DNA of 23,445 bases from Sphaeroforma sirkka (lineage: Eukaryota > Opisthokonta > Ichthyosporea > Ichthyophonida): positions 30,001 through 53,445 of the forward strand of contig LUCW03000212.1 in NCBI GenBank assembly GCA_001586965.3. Reading direction: 5' to 3'. Shown in pieces: positions 1 through 11,040 of the stretch. The notes beneath the pieces are model-generated. The model had not been told where the DNA came from. It worked only from the letters and a program-made list of their open reading frames with translations, and made no database searches. The position numbers were made by a program, and so were the translations under genes. Within the stretch, counting starts at the first letter, position 1. The number at the start of each line of letters is the position of its first letter.

Positions 1-35
1 ATGCATGCCCAGGCATGCCTATATATATATACTTG

Positions 36-418
36 CCAAGCGTGCACTTTCAAGTCCATTTATACTTTCCAAGCGTACACTTGAACCCTCTTCAAGTTCA
101 TTTATTTTTTTCAAGCGTACACTTGATCCCTTTTCAAGTCCATTCATTTTTTCAAACTAACACTGAATCCTTTTTAAGTGCATTTATACTTTCCAAGCGT
201 ACACTTGAACCCTTTTCAAGTTCATTCCATTTTTTCAAGCGTACACTTGAACCTTTTTAAGTCCATTTATACTTTCCAAGCGTACACTTGAACCCTTTTC
301 AAGACCATTTTTTTTTCAAGCGTATACTTGAACCCTTTTAAGTCCATTTAATTATTCCAAGCGTGCACTTGAACCCTTTTAAAGTCCATTTATACTTCCC
401 AAGCGTACTCTTGATCCC
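36..418. repeat. Minisatellite, ~42-bp unit, about 9 copies (intron upstream of exon 500-609)
   Basis: Degenerate copies built around CAAGCGTACACTTGAACCC followed by CAAGTCCATTTATACTTTC fill most of bases 1-420. The array lies before the acceptor at 499 (a pyrimidine-rich tract ending in CTGTAG), so it is probably intronic to the phosphatase gene. The left end is cut by the window, and no exon is visible in 1-499. The short reading frames here are repeat translations. Confidence 0.85.
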
Positions 419-499
419 TTTTTTTGCATCACCTTGGCATGGAACTTCCGTTCAATTCGTTAACGCATTGGTGCTTCTGTGCTTTTCTTTGGACTGTAG

Positions 500-3400
500 T
501 ACTACCTGGCGCAGCGTGTGCGGAAGCACTTTGCGGCTCTGTTCACGCCGAAGTACAAGGCCACTTTGTACAAGTTCCAACAGACACAAATAAGCCGCAC
601 CGGTCAGAGGTTAGTGCTAAACTTACTACAAGCATAACTACTCGCTCATACGCATGTCATGCTTGTTGACTGACTTAAGTCCTTGCGGACTGTCTCTGTT
701 TTGAATGTGTCAGTGCTGCTGAGCTGGTATCGATGGGGTCACAATAGTGTGCATGGTCTATGAACAAGTGCGAGCTCTCAACTCTACAAGAACATACAGT
801 CGCATGTGTTGCCGCACGCCTACAATGTACATCAGCGCGTCTTCGTTCGGCGTATGTAGGTAAATTGCGCATTTATCTAGTTGATCTGACACACGGCACG
901 GCTGCCTCACTTGCCTATTGCCCATTTCATGGCCCTCATACAGGATGCATTTCCCTCTTGGCGATGGCAAGCCATACTCAACTGCTTGTGTTCAGATACA
1001 TAGTAAGCTAGTGTGAGCGTCCACTACTACATATACTTGCATTTCTCTCTTGGCGATAAGAAGTCATACTCAACTGATTGTGTTCAGATGCAGTAGTACG
1101 CTAGTGCAAGCGTCCTCTACTACCTATACTTGCAATTCTCTCTTGGCGATGACAAGTCATACTCAACTGCTTGTGTTCAGATGCAGTAGTACACTAGTGC
1201 AAGTGTCCTCTACTACATACACTTGCATTTCTCTCTTGGCGATGGCAAGTCACACTCAACTGCTTGTGTTCAGATGCAGCAGTAAGTTAATGCGAGCGTC
1301 CTCTAATACAGATGCTTGCATTTCTCCCTTGGCGACGGCAAAGCATACTCAACTGCTTGTGTTCAGATGCAGTAGTAAGCTAATGCGAGCGTCCTCTAAT
1401 ACAGATGCTTGCATTTCTCCCTTGGCCACGGCAAAGTATACTCAACTGCTTGTGTTCAGATGCAGTAGTACGCTAGTGCGAGCGTCCTCTACTACATATA
1501 ATGGGCGGCCATGAACTCTTCGCCATCCCCATTCTGTTTCATCACGCATGAATTATTGCCGTCCCCATCCCTTTTCAGTGCAGCTGCGTTCACGTATGGT
1601 TTTTTCGAGGGCACTGGTACTTTGGGCTCGAGCGGATATCAACCGATAGACATCACCTCTGAAACAATTGCCACAGACACCGAACTACGGTTCTATACCG
1701 TGTGCAAGGACTATCGAACACTCCATAAACGTGAGCTTTTGTGTGTGTATGCGTTTGTATGTATAATACAACGAGCCGGGGAAGTCAATGTTAGGCTCTC
1801 AATACAGCTGTATGTATTCAGACAGGTTCTAGGAAGCTAGCACACGTCGTACTATGCATTGTATCCCTTGTGCTTCTATATGTCGATCTAGTACATACTG
1901 CTATAGTATTGCTGATACCCTCACTTGACTCAGACTCATGGGACGACACAAATTATATCGATGCGATGTATCAGTGGCTGACTCAGCTATTGCCAGACTA
2001 ATCAGTCACCTATCGATGTGTGTTGAAAGACTCAGATATGCATGTTTCAATGTATGGGAAAAGACTCAGACATGCATGTTTCACAAGTTGATGTTGTGTT
2101 AAAAGACTCAGACATGCATGTTTCACTAGTTGATGCGTGTTAAAAGACTCAGGCATGCATTCTTCACTAGTTGATATGTGTTAAAGTACTCAGACATGCA
2201 TGTTTCACTAATTGGTAGACTCAGACATGCATGCTTCACTAGCTGATGTGTATTAAAAGACTCAGACATGCATGCTTCACTAGTTGATGTGCGGTAATAG
2301 ACTCAGACATGCATGTTTCACTAGATGATGAGTGTTAAAAGACTCAGAAATGCATGTTTCACCAGTTAATGTGTGTTAAAAGACTCAGAAATGTATGCTT
2401 CACTAGTTGATGTGTGTTAAAAGACTCAGACATGCATGTTTCACTAGTTGATGTGTGTTAAAAGACTCAGGTATGCATTCTTCACTAGTTGATATGTGTT
2501 AAAGTACTCAGGCATGCATGTTTCACTAATTGGTAGACTCAGACATGCATGCTTCACTAGTTGATATGTGTTAAAAGACTCAGACTTGCTGGCTTCATCG
2601 GTCTCATGTCACACGGGACGGGTCTGTTGTTCGCGTTTGAATCCAATCTATAGACAGCAACCAGTTGACTACTGTTAAACTATAAAGGGGTGGCTGTTGT
2701 ATGGGTTCAGTATCACGCGACGTAATGTCCGTCCCTCTCTCGGCTGCAGAAACGGAAACCACCAAAGAGTTTAAACGCTTCAAAACGAGTGATCTGGTAG
2801 CCAAGCAAGTTCAATATGTCAGCGCTAGTGTGGGCTTCGATGTGACATTTCCGCAGGTGCGTTTCCGCCTGTATTGACTATGCTGCCCATAGTGTTGCCT
2901 TGCTTGCACCCCACACAGCCCCCGTATGTAGACTCATATTCGGATATAAAAGCCCAAATGAGACATGCATTCTGTGTATATCTGAGATGGTTGCAAGGTG
3001 TCGTCATTTCAATTTCTATCGAAGATGCTCTCATTGAGCAAATCCAAGGAACCCAAACCCTAAAACCCAAAACCCAAAATCCTATGCACACGCTAGCTTC
3101 ACCTCTTTCACTGATAGGTACATGCCTGCTGTCGCTCCCATGAAAGTATCATCTGACACGTGCAATGTCTGCCACTGCTAACCACAGGTGCTTGCCATGT
3201 ACCGTGCGTGCAGTTACGACACATACTTCCACGATAGCCTCAGTCCCTGGTGCACACTTCTGGGGCCGGAGACCTTAGAAGTACTCGAGTTTCACGACGG
3301 TATGCGCCTGGCAAGGCTTCTGGCTTGCGCATCACCCAATGTGTCCTGTACACGAGCGGGCTCTATAAGCAGAGGCATGCTTGCCAAACAATCTATCAAT

Positions 3401-6073
3401 CAATTTATCTCTATGATCGGGTTTTATAGGGATCGACACTACTTGTAGTAAGCGAATCTATGAAGATGAACTCACAACCAAGCAATCTATCAATCAATTC
3501 ATCCCTATGATCGGATTTTATAGGGATCGACACTACTTGTAATAAGCGAATTCATGAAGACACATTCACAACCAAGCAACCTATCAATCAATCAATTCAT
3601 CCCTATGATCGGATTTTGTAGAGATCGACACTACTTGTAATAAGCGAGTCCATTAAGACGCACTCACAACCAAGCAATCTATCAATCAATCAAATCATCC
3701 CTATGATCAGATTTTATAGAGATCGACACTACCTGTAACAAGCGAATCCATTAAGACACATTCACAACCAAGCAATCTATCAATCAATCAATTCATCCCT
3801 ATGATCAGATTTTATAGAGATCGACACTACTTGTAATAAGCGAATCCACTAAGACGCACTCACAACCCCCAGGCTGGAGGTTACCCTCTATCGTAGTGAT
3901 GGCTATAAGAGTTTTCAATGTTTCCGTTCAAGGCGAGAAGTTGTGAGGCAGCATCAGCTTTTGATAGATACACTTTTAATTGTGATTGGTCGTCTCACCC
4001 AGACCTAGTATGGTTGTCAGAAAGGTGCTGATGTATCGAACAGTTGTGTATATATAGCCCTGGTAGGCTGACTAGTGCTATTGAGCATACCATGCGTAGC
4101 CACCAATATGCCATTCACGGCATTTGTCTCACCCGCGACTGAGTGTCGTAAGTTCAATAACATCTATTTGGATTGTAACCTCACAGATCTCAAGCAGTGG
4201 TGGGTGAAGAGCTATGGACACACGCTCAACTATGCCATTGCCTGTCCGTTAATGAGCTCGATTGTTGAAGAGATAGAAGCCGTCTGGAAAGGTATGAGGA
4301 CTATGACACGACATGCGATACTGTATGCAGGGGCATTTGCTGGCATCCTTCGCACATGTCTGTCCATTTACATACTCATTTCATCTCATCTCAACTACAG
4401 ACTATCGTAGTGGCAATTACATACTCATTCCATCTCAACTTAACCACAGACTATCGCAGTGGCAATTACATACTCATTCCATCTCATCTCAACCACAGAC
4501 TATCGTAGTGGCAATTACATACTCATTTCATCTCATCTCAACCACAGACTACCGCAGTGGGAATTCACACCATCTGCGTGCCCGCATTCGCTTCGGACAC
4601 GCAGAGACGCTCCAACCGTTCATCAGCTTACTGGGACTGTATAGAGACGAGGAGGGGCTGCTTGCAAACGCCACCTACGACGCGATATTGAAGAGAAAGT
4701 ACCGTGCAAGTACCATTGTGCCCTATGCTGCGAATGTTTTCTTCTCGCTATACGAGTGCGATGGTAGGTACTTACTATCACTACTACTATTACTATTACT
4801 ATCACTACTACTATCACTACTACTATCACTACTACTGTCACTGTTACCATCACTATTACTATCACTATTGCTATCACTATTACTATGACTACTACTATGA
4901 CTACTACTATCACTAATCTGGGTAGTGGGACGTGTTAGTGGCAACGGATGTACGTCGTGAGACGCATTTGGAATTGCTTCAGCAATATCTAATATTTCTA
5001 CCGATTGATGCCAATCAGACTACGATAGGCCTGTGTGTTTGGATGCGCACTCTCGGGGGATTTGTTCTTGTACAGGAGTCATGCTCCAACTGATCGTTTC
5101 CTCTCGCGGTGTCTATGCATGTTGATCAAGTACTCTGGTTTTGTGGCGTCGACTGGATAACAGTTGTGAATGACGAGACTATCGCGTTCTGCGTAGTGAC
5201 CCCACAATGTAATGCCAGTTCACGATGAAGACGCGACACTTTGTATATGAGGCGTAGTATCAAACGAATGGCACCCTAAGGACCACATACATTGAAGTAG
5301 TTTGACGGGGCTGTTTCACCCACAGAACGTGCTCGCTTGTCTTTTCATATTGGAACGGATACGGAGCATTTTGGCAATCCGCTATCGAGAATTTGATGAT
5401 ATGGCAAGGCAGTACTAACAACCGCAAAACTCAATGAAAGGATATGCACATTCAAAAAATGTCCTGAATGTTCAAAATGTCCGAAATATTTGAAATGTCC
5501 TGAATGTTTAAATTGTCCTGAATGTTTAAAACGTCCTGAATGTTTTAAATGTCCTGAATGTTTAAAACGTCCTGAATGTTTTAAATGTCCTGAATGTTTT
5601 AAATGTCCTTAATGTCTAAAATGACCTGAATGTCTTAAATGTCCTCAATGTCTGTACTTCAACGTGAAGGCATGTGAAGGATATATTGTCTTGCGTCTGC
5701 ATACATGCGGAATAAGCACACCAACACGGAATAGGCACACCAACACGGAATAGGCACACCAGCACGGAATAAGAACACCAACACGTATAACACTGTGCGT
5801 ATCAATCCCTACACAGGTGAGCCGTATGTCAACATGTTTGTGAACGAAGACCTCACCCACATCCCTGGCTGCGAAACAACGCCTTCGGGCGACTGTCCTC
5901 TCACTGCCTTTAAAGATACTTTCGCAGAAATTGTCGACAAATGCGATTTCGATGCTCTGTGCGGCACGCGGTTGCGCAAGAATGCGCGCGTGGATATCTT
6001 AGAGAGGCTGTCTGGTTCTGATTCGAATTATAAGCGTGCGCGTGAGGGTGCTGTTGCCAGAAACGAGCTGTAG
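500..6073 (+). CDS. MINPP1: MINPP1-like multiple inositol polyphosphate phosphatase (histidine phosphatase clade 2), 5'-partial
   Basis: Seven exons join in consistent phase: 500-609, 1579-1730, 2750-2856, 3188-3299, 4187-4291, 4548-4763 and 5817-6073 (1059 nt, 352 aa plus stop). Family landmarks appear in order: LAQRVRKHFAALF, then SRTGQSAAAF across the first junction, LRFYTVCKDY, SPWCTLLGPETLEVLEFHDDLKQWW across another junction, the HAET motif that supplies the acid/base residue (exon 4548-4763, in RIRFGHAETLQPF), IVPYAANVFFSLYECD, and a C-terminal Cys-rich stretch. MINPP1 enzymes remove phosphates from InsP6 and lower inositol phosphates, in the ER lumen in animals. The catalytic RHGxRxP motif is not in the window, so at least one exon lies left of base 1. 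The protein ends in RNEL, resembling the SDEL ER-retrieval tail of human MINPP1. All introns are GT-AG, and most are stuffed with minisatellites. Family assignment is firm; exact substrate is inferred. Confidence 0.93.
950..1500. repeat. Minisatellite, 93-bp unit, about 6 copies, in phosphatase intron 610-1578
   Basis: ACTCAACTGCTTGTGTTCAG recurs near 976, 1068, 1161, 1254, 1347 and 1440 (period 92-93). Because 93 is a multiple of 3 the array stays open for 154 codons. The product would be a bare 31-residue repeat lying inside an intron, so it is not called as a gene. Confidence 0.9.
2027..2594. repeat. Minisatellite, ~41-bp unit, about 14 copies with a higher-order repeat, in phosphatase intron 1731-2749
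   Basis: The unit carries AGACTCAGACATGCATG and TTCACTAGTTGATGTGTG. A distinctive block with a shortened unit (ACTAATTGGTAGACTCAG) occurs near 2210 and again near 2526, about 320 bp apart, which shows that multi-unit segments were duplicated as well as single units. Confidence 0.9.
3380..3868. repeat. Minisatellite, 94-98-bp unit, 5 copies, in phosphatase intron 3300-4186
   Basis: GATCGACACTAC starts at 3431, 3525, 3623, 3721 and 3819. The change from 94 to 98 bp is an added CAAT within a small CAAT run in each unit. The array does not touch either splice site. Confidence 0.9.
4368..4563 (+). repeat. 49-bp minisatellite spanning the 3' splice site of the phosphatase HAET exon (4 copies)
   Basis: Each copy holds CATCTCAACCACAG (the acceptor) followed by about 16 nt matching the start of the downstream exon (ACTATCGTAGTGGCAA against ACTACCGCAGTGGGAA). 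The acceptors end at 4400, 4449, 4498 and 4547 with an exact 49-bp period. The last is the one that fits the protein family. Three units equal 147 bp, so the first acceptor is in the same frame as the last, and no stop intervenes. Confidence 0.92.
4774..4917. repeat. Imperfect ACT/ATC trinucleotide microsatellite just inside phosphatase intron 4764-5816
   Basis: Runs of CACTACTACTAT-type triplets begin about 10 bp after the donor GTAGGT at 4764. They give artificial Tyr/His, Leu/Ser and Ser/Asp reading frames on both strands. Confidence 0.9.
4918..5447. other. Unique-sequence middle of phosphatase intron 4764-5816
   Basis: About 530 bp between the triplet array and the 17-bp array. No exon with family similarity, RNA gene or repeat was recognised. 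Splicing across it is required because the flanking exons join in phase at a Gly codon. Confidence 0.6.
5448..5648. repeat. 17-bp minisatellite, about 11 copies, in phosphatase intron 4764-5816
   Basis: The unit is TGTCCTGAATGTTTAAA with scattered substitutions. No link to a splice site is visible. Confidence 0.88.
5707..5785. repeat. 19-bp minisatellite, 4 copies, near the last phosphatase acceptor
   Basis: The unit is GGAATAGGCACACCAACAC. It ends about 30 bp before the acceptor CTACACAG at 5816 and does not include it. Confidence 0.88.
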
Positions 6074-6219
6074 AACGTTGTAATGAAGGAAAGTAAAAGT
6101 CACCCCAACGCAATGGCGTATGGCAATACGTTCGCACTCATCCAATACATTGAGCATATTGCCATTCATTGTGCTACAGACTGTTTTTGTTGAGCTTCGA
6201 TTAGTCCGTTGGTACCAAT

Positions 6220-6495
6220 TTGGCAAGTAAAGTTTATCTGCAAGCTCAATCTTATTGCGATATATTTTATTCTGCAAGTGTTGTTCAGCCTGCTTTAGTA
6301 AGGTGCTTCTGTCGGCCCCTTTTTAGATTAAAGTAAGTTCATCTGCATGCCCCACCTTATTGCGATCCATTTTAATATGCAAGTGTTGTTCATATTGCTT
6401 CATTATGCAAGTATTGTTCATATTGCTTCATTAAGGTTATTGTTCAACCTGCTTCACTAAGGTGTTCATGTTGGCCCCTTTTTAGATTAAAGTAA
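6220..6495. repeat. Degenerate duplications in the convergent 3' intergenic region
   Basis: CCCCTTTTTAGATTAAAGTAA occurs near 6316 and again near 6475 (about 159 bp apart). The stretch with CTTATTGCGAT and GCAAGTGTTGTTCA occurs twice about 110 bp apart. The region lies between the phosphatase stop (6073) and the protease stop (6889), so parts may be 3' UTR of either gene. No clear polyadenylation signal could be assigned. Confidence 0.6.
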
Positions 6496-6886
6496 AGGTG
6501 CTCCTGTTGGTCCCATTTAAGAATGTTGTTGTGTAATTACATTGGCAGCGTACTGAGCTCGTTGTCTCATCGAATGTCTTGTGTTGCGGTCCGCAGTGCT
6601 TCATCAATAGATAAATTCTTGTGTGTGGTAGGCCCAGGTGGTGGGCCCAGGTGGTGGGCCCAGGGAGGTGGCCACTCTCTCCATGCCGAAAAGCACAACA
6701 CATCCGCACACATGTCAATCGTTAGCCAGTGGTGGTGTGTGTAGGATATAATCGAGTTTACGGGCGACAGCTGGCCTCCTAACTCTGACCCTAGGTGTAC
6801 CAGGTTGTTGCGGGGGTCGATTAAACGACCACAGCGGAGCTGGTTCGTCGCCCGTATGACGGTATCAGTCGTCCATAGCCTTTGAG
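6496..6886. other. 3' flank of the protease gene
   Basis: Contains a short GGTGGTGGGCCCA tandem near 6637-6665 and overlapping small reading frames on both strands with no family resemblance. A minus-strand frame overlaps the end of the protease in another phase. I see no gene here. Confidence 0.5.
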
Positions 6887-9007
6887 TTAAACTGAGTGGG
6901 AGAATCCGGGATGTCCCGGACTCCTGGGCCGATCGAACGACAGTGTGGTGGGTCGTGTAATATGCTTCACTTCCTTCGCCCGCCTGCGCCTGGCAGCACA
7001 CTTCCAGACCAACCTCACCAAGATCATTGCACTCACAGCCGCCCCGACCGCTCCAAGGACAATGTATACGCTAGTACTAATGCCGCCACCCTCAGGCCCA
7101 CCCCCCAGCGTCCCACTCAAATGCCGCGTATCGATGACAAAGGTCTCGCCAGTGGCCCTGTCCTGTCCCGTTAGTGTGATGCAGTCCTGAAACGCCATGC
7201 GGTTGGGTGAGTTTGGCCCTGCATCACGTATAGCTCCCACCACAGCTGTGTCTATCAACAGCTGTGCCGCCGCTCTGGCGCTGATGCCTGGACGTGCGGC
7301 CAGTAGATTGACCAGCAGACCCGACACCATAGGTGCGGAAAACGAGGTCCCAGACACATGCTGAGGTGCATCGTTCAGGCCTGTAGTCACTATGTTCTCC
7401 CCCGGTGCAAACAGGTCCACACACGCCCCGAAATTACTGAAACCGGCCCGTTGGTCACTGACATCGGTGGCCCCGACTGTAATGGCTAGGGCAGCACTGG
7501 CCGGCGAGGCTTCATACGCGTCCAGGTTCTCGTTGCCGGCGCTCACCACTACGTGTATGTTGAGTGCATCCACTATCGCATTGACCATGCGGTTGAGCGT
7601 CACACTCCTGGGCCCACCCAGGCTCATGTTGACCACCGACTGCCTGCCGCTGCGGGCGTTTCTGTTGCGTTGGAAGTCGTCGACTACGTACTGCAGCGCG
7701 TCCATGATGATCCGCGTGTTGCCCAGCCCATCCGCCCCCGCCAACGCCTTTACGCTGATGATGCGCGCTTGCTTGGACGTCCCATAACTCGTACTCCCCG
7801 CAAGCCCTGCGCTGTTTGTACCGTGTGGCGATGTTAGAGCAGCCTCCCCAGTGACATCCGCCCCAAACAGGGCCCGACCCCCAAAATCAACGTTTGTGGT
7901 GTCTACACCTGTGTCAATGATGTACAGGTCAATCATCGGATCGTCGTTGGTGAGAGTTCGACCAAATAGGTATGTGCCGTTGAAGGCTGCCCTGGTACGT
8001 TTGGAGACGCGCTCAAGATTCCACAAGAGACCGTCACTTGGCAGTATCTGTGTACAGTGCGGGTGTGAAAGATTGTTAGGGAGGCTGTGTGGGTGGTGCA
8101 GATGAGAGGATTTGATGGTCAACATTGGCTGTGTTGGTACTGGCATGGATAGGTGGCCACTGGATAACTAGGCAACTCGCTTTGCACACGTTGTTCATAT
8201 AAGTGCACGAGGAATATGAAAAGCTCATGTGCTGTGGCATGAAGAGCCTGTACTTGAGGTAATTCGCAGTAAGCTTGCAAGATCAAATAGATAGCGAACG
8301 CATACCTGACTGTCACACTGGTCGGCCATTCTGTAGGATGGTTTGATGGGCTCCATGCTCAAGATTTCGGGCATTCTCCCATACTCCTCCAGCTCTGACT
8401 GTGGTATGCCTACAGGTAAGCGAGTCCTAACAATTAGAACAAGTGTTGCCAATACACCAAAAGATGACATACTAGAAGACGTTGGTGGAAAGAGAATGCA
8501 TTCTCTATACATATATTTTCACACTCCGCCAGAGTTAGTAAAAAATCGTGATAGCAAATTAAAACACAAGTAATAGAATGCAGATCTTCTACAACATATT
8601 CAGTGTGATCTTCGCACTACTGATTTCCATGGTGTTCAGTTTAAGTATCACAGGCGTAGAAACATATAAACCTCATACAATGAAGCACTCCGCGCAAGAC
8701 CGAGCTTGCAAGCTACAAGCCAGCGCATGCACAACTATGGCTACACTGCATGTCACACCCAAAACACAAGTGAAATTAAAAATAACATACTGTGCACATA
8801 GTATGCGATAAAATCCCCAGCTCTGTACATTGTTGGGCGTTTACCGCCAATGGTCTTCTCTTCCAGCATGCGCAAGTGTTCCCCAGGTGTGCCCAATAGA
8901 GGGTCCATCTCACACAGCATGCCATTCTCCCACGAGAACTGCTCTGGGGGTAGGGCATGGATGCAATGACACACCGCGACAAGCATACAGGTAACCACGC
9001 CCTTCAT
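6887..9007 (-). CDS. Subtilisin-like (S8A, proteinase K type) serine protease with signal peptide and C-terminal membrane anchor
   Basis: Three minus-strand exons, 9007-8791, 8409-8306 and 8047-6887, give 493 aa (junction phases 1 and 0; donors GTATGT and GTATGC; acceptors CTGTAG and CACAG). Residues 1-19 are a signal peptide (MKGVVTCMLVAVCHCIHA). About 20-120 look like an inhibitory propeptide. The catalytic domain holds Asp152 (IIDTGVD), His182 (SPHGTNSAG), oxyanion Asn279 (SAGNEN) and Ser342 (SGTSFSAPMVSG). A glycine-rich linker (SGTLGGGPEGGG) leads to one hydrophobic segment at about 431-454, then RRRR and a tail of about 30 residues. The predicted topology is type I with the protease outside or in the secretory lumen. 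The usual HGTH is HGTN here. The gene is convergent with the phosphatase and in the same direction as cullin-1. Its introns (381 and 258 nt) lack tandem repeats. The second acceptor follows a CTAAC branch-point-like motif. Substrate is unknown. Confidence 0.92.
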
Positions 9008-10515
9008 AATATTAAACGGTGCTTAGCTTAGCTACTTACTTAGTTATATTTTGATGTGTATATTTGGTGGTTTGTAAAATTATGGCGTGTCATCGTTTAG
9101 AATATCGAATAAATATACATACATACATATATACAAATATATACACATGTATATATATATATATACATGTGTGTGAGAGTATGGTTAAAAATACGTTATC
9201 ATGCCACGTCCGTCACTCAACCCTTCCTCTTACGTACATCTCGAGCATTCTGTTGTGATATCAATGCAAGTCGTCTTGTATGATCTTTCATACTATTCAT
9301 ATAGTTTGTACTTTGTATCACCTGAGGCAAGAGTTTTTAGTGATGGGAAAACTCAAAAGAGAATGGTATTTGGTTGTCAGACGTGATGTCATAGCCGAGG
9401 AGTGGAAACAGTGATTATTATTGGTTTAGTTTAGCCGAGGATAAATGACGTAGTACAATAGCAGATCACTAGTTCACTACATACCATCACCGTACGGTGA
9501 CCATAGTACCATCGTCCATTGGCATCGTGTGATAAAATCAAACACAGTGTAGTGAGTACTGACTACTCCGTAGTCAGTAGACTGTATGTAGACTGCGAGA
9601 TGAGTCTGAGACTCGGAGGCGTCGGAGCGCCATGTTTTGTTTGTTTTTCAATATAACCAAAAAAAAAACGCAACTGCACCATTTATTCAGTACTCATATG
9701 TACCATGAGACTTAAAAGACACTCATGCGAACATATATATGTATCTATATCCTGTTTTCTAACACTTCAACTAGCTCGATTTTATATCTTCCATCTGTGT
9801 ATGAAATATATAGGTGTGAGTGTATACCCGGGGGTATGTTTAGAGTTTCGGCAACGTGCCCTTCTTGATTTGCAGAGTTAGGGGAGACAGTAAACACGAA
9901 CCATGTCGGACAAATCCAACGACAGCAACTGAGTCAGCCGGTTGGTAGGAGTATCATTCACGTGTTCGAAAGCGATGCACAACAGTAAAAAGAACAGAAC
10001 GTTTCTCAAAGAAACCGACAAGCTCGGACTTGAATATGAATATGTAGTTTGTTATATAAAAATAGCTATATAGCGCCTTGCTCGCTTTTTGCTACAAGTT
10101 GAACCAGAATCCTCGAGTTAGTGTGACACTGGCATACTTCGCACCATATATCCAATGGCTGTATCAAAATCAAAAGTTGTGATCACAATAGCATCCGAAA
10201 GTCAGTAGGGTACGCAATGGTCTAGACAATAAACACGGAAGTCAACTATGTATATAGATTGTCCATTCGACTTCCAACTTTGAATGATCCAAAACACATA
10301 TCATCACAGAAGTCTCACTCAGCCAGCTAAAACTGCTGATGTAAATAAGTACCACACAACTAAATACCATATGCTATCACAAAGCTAGCTGTACAGTAGT
10401 AACAAACACCTGAAGTAAACAAGTACCACACAACTGAATATCATATAGTATCAAGTATCATATGCTATCACACATCTAGTTGTGCAGTTAGTATCACACA
10501 GGTGCCACCTCGACT
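9008..10515. other. AT-rich intergenic region upstream of the protease
   Basis: It should contain the protease promoter, but no TATA-like element could be separated from the AT-rich background. A short TA/ATAC microsatellite lies at about 9115-9170, and a perfect hairpin at 9557-9579. Near 10330-10470 ACTGAATATCATATAGTATC-like segments recur loosely. No coding region, tRNA or rRNA was recognised. Confidence 0.5.
9557..9579. other. Perfect 10-bp inverted repeat with 3-nt loop
   Basis: TACTGACTAC, loop TCC, GTAGTCAGTA. It is isolated in intergenic DNA about 550 bp upstream of the protease start and could be a hairpin or a palindromic protein-binding site. There is no T-run next to it. Confidence 0.6.
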
Positions 10516-10606
10516 TATATATATATATATATATATATGTATATAATGTATATATATAAATATTTATATACGTACATATATATATATATATATACATACA
10601 TATACG

Positions 10607-10638
<32 letters not shown>

Positions 10639-10676
10639 CACATATATACATATACATACATACATATATATATAAA
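10516..10676. repeat. TA / CA compound microsatellite
   Basis: Alternating TA runs, a CACACACA run and ATAC runs. They create low-complexity Tyr/Ile frames that are not genes. Confidence 0.93.
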
Positions 10677-10843
10677 CCCTAAAATCGATGCACGCACAGC
10701 CACTATGAGACATCTACTTCATGATGTACGCACTAGGTCGTTATCGCGAGCAAGCACAACAAAGTGTCAACGCATGCATGTATTCGGAGACAATATATTA
10801 CTGTGCATACAGTGATCACCATGTTTGCGTGTGTGGGATTAAG

Positions 10844-10872
10844 GTTCAGGGTTTAGGGTTTAGGGTTGAGGA
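10844..10872. repeat. Telomere-like TTTAGGG patch (interstitial)
   Basis: GGGTTTAGGGTTTAGGG with degenerate flanks GGTTCA and GGTTGAGG. Similar short patches lie at 3050-3082 (AACCCAAACCCTAAAACCC), 10674-10684 and 14120-14135. TTTAGGG is the telomere repeat of plants and several protists; whether it is this organism's telomere is inference. Confidence 0.7.
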
Positions 10873-11040
10873 TACATGAGTGCTGACTACAACCTTGAGT
10901 GATCTGCGCGACGCTGAGCGCACCAGCAAGACACAACAGATGATGGTGGTTCTCTGGACGAGAGATAAGCATTGTTTTAATATTCCTCGTTAGTGTGTCT
11001 ATACTGCAACACACCGCAAAGCGGTACTTATCCAATATAG

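Noticed and set aside
1-420. CRISPR-like array
   Set aside because: Units are contiguous and degenerate with no unique spacers, in an intron-rich eukaryotic setting.
424-669. Apparent signal-peptide-like small protein
   Set aside because: A different frame of the same DNA (500-609) encodes the conserved phosphatase segment YYLAQRVRKHFAALF and splices in phase.
1050-1514. 154-codon open frame
   Set aside because: It is a translation of the 93-bp intronic minisatellite; the real exons on either side join in phase without it.
6567-7001. Minus-strand 144-codon frame overlapping the protease end
   Set aside because: Different phase from the protease, no family resemblance, no splice link that improves the protease model.
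10844-10872. A chromosome end or telomere
   Set aside because: Only about three repeat units, flanked on both sides by ordinary sequence and genes.
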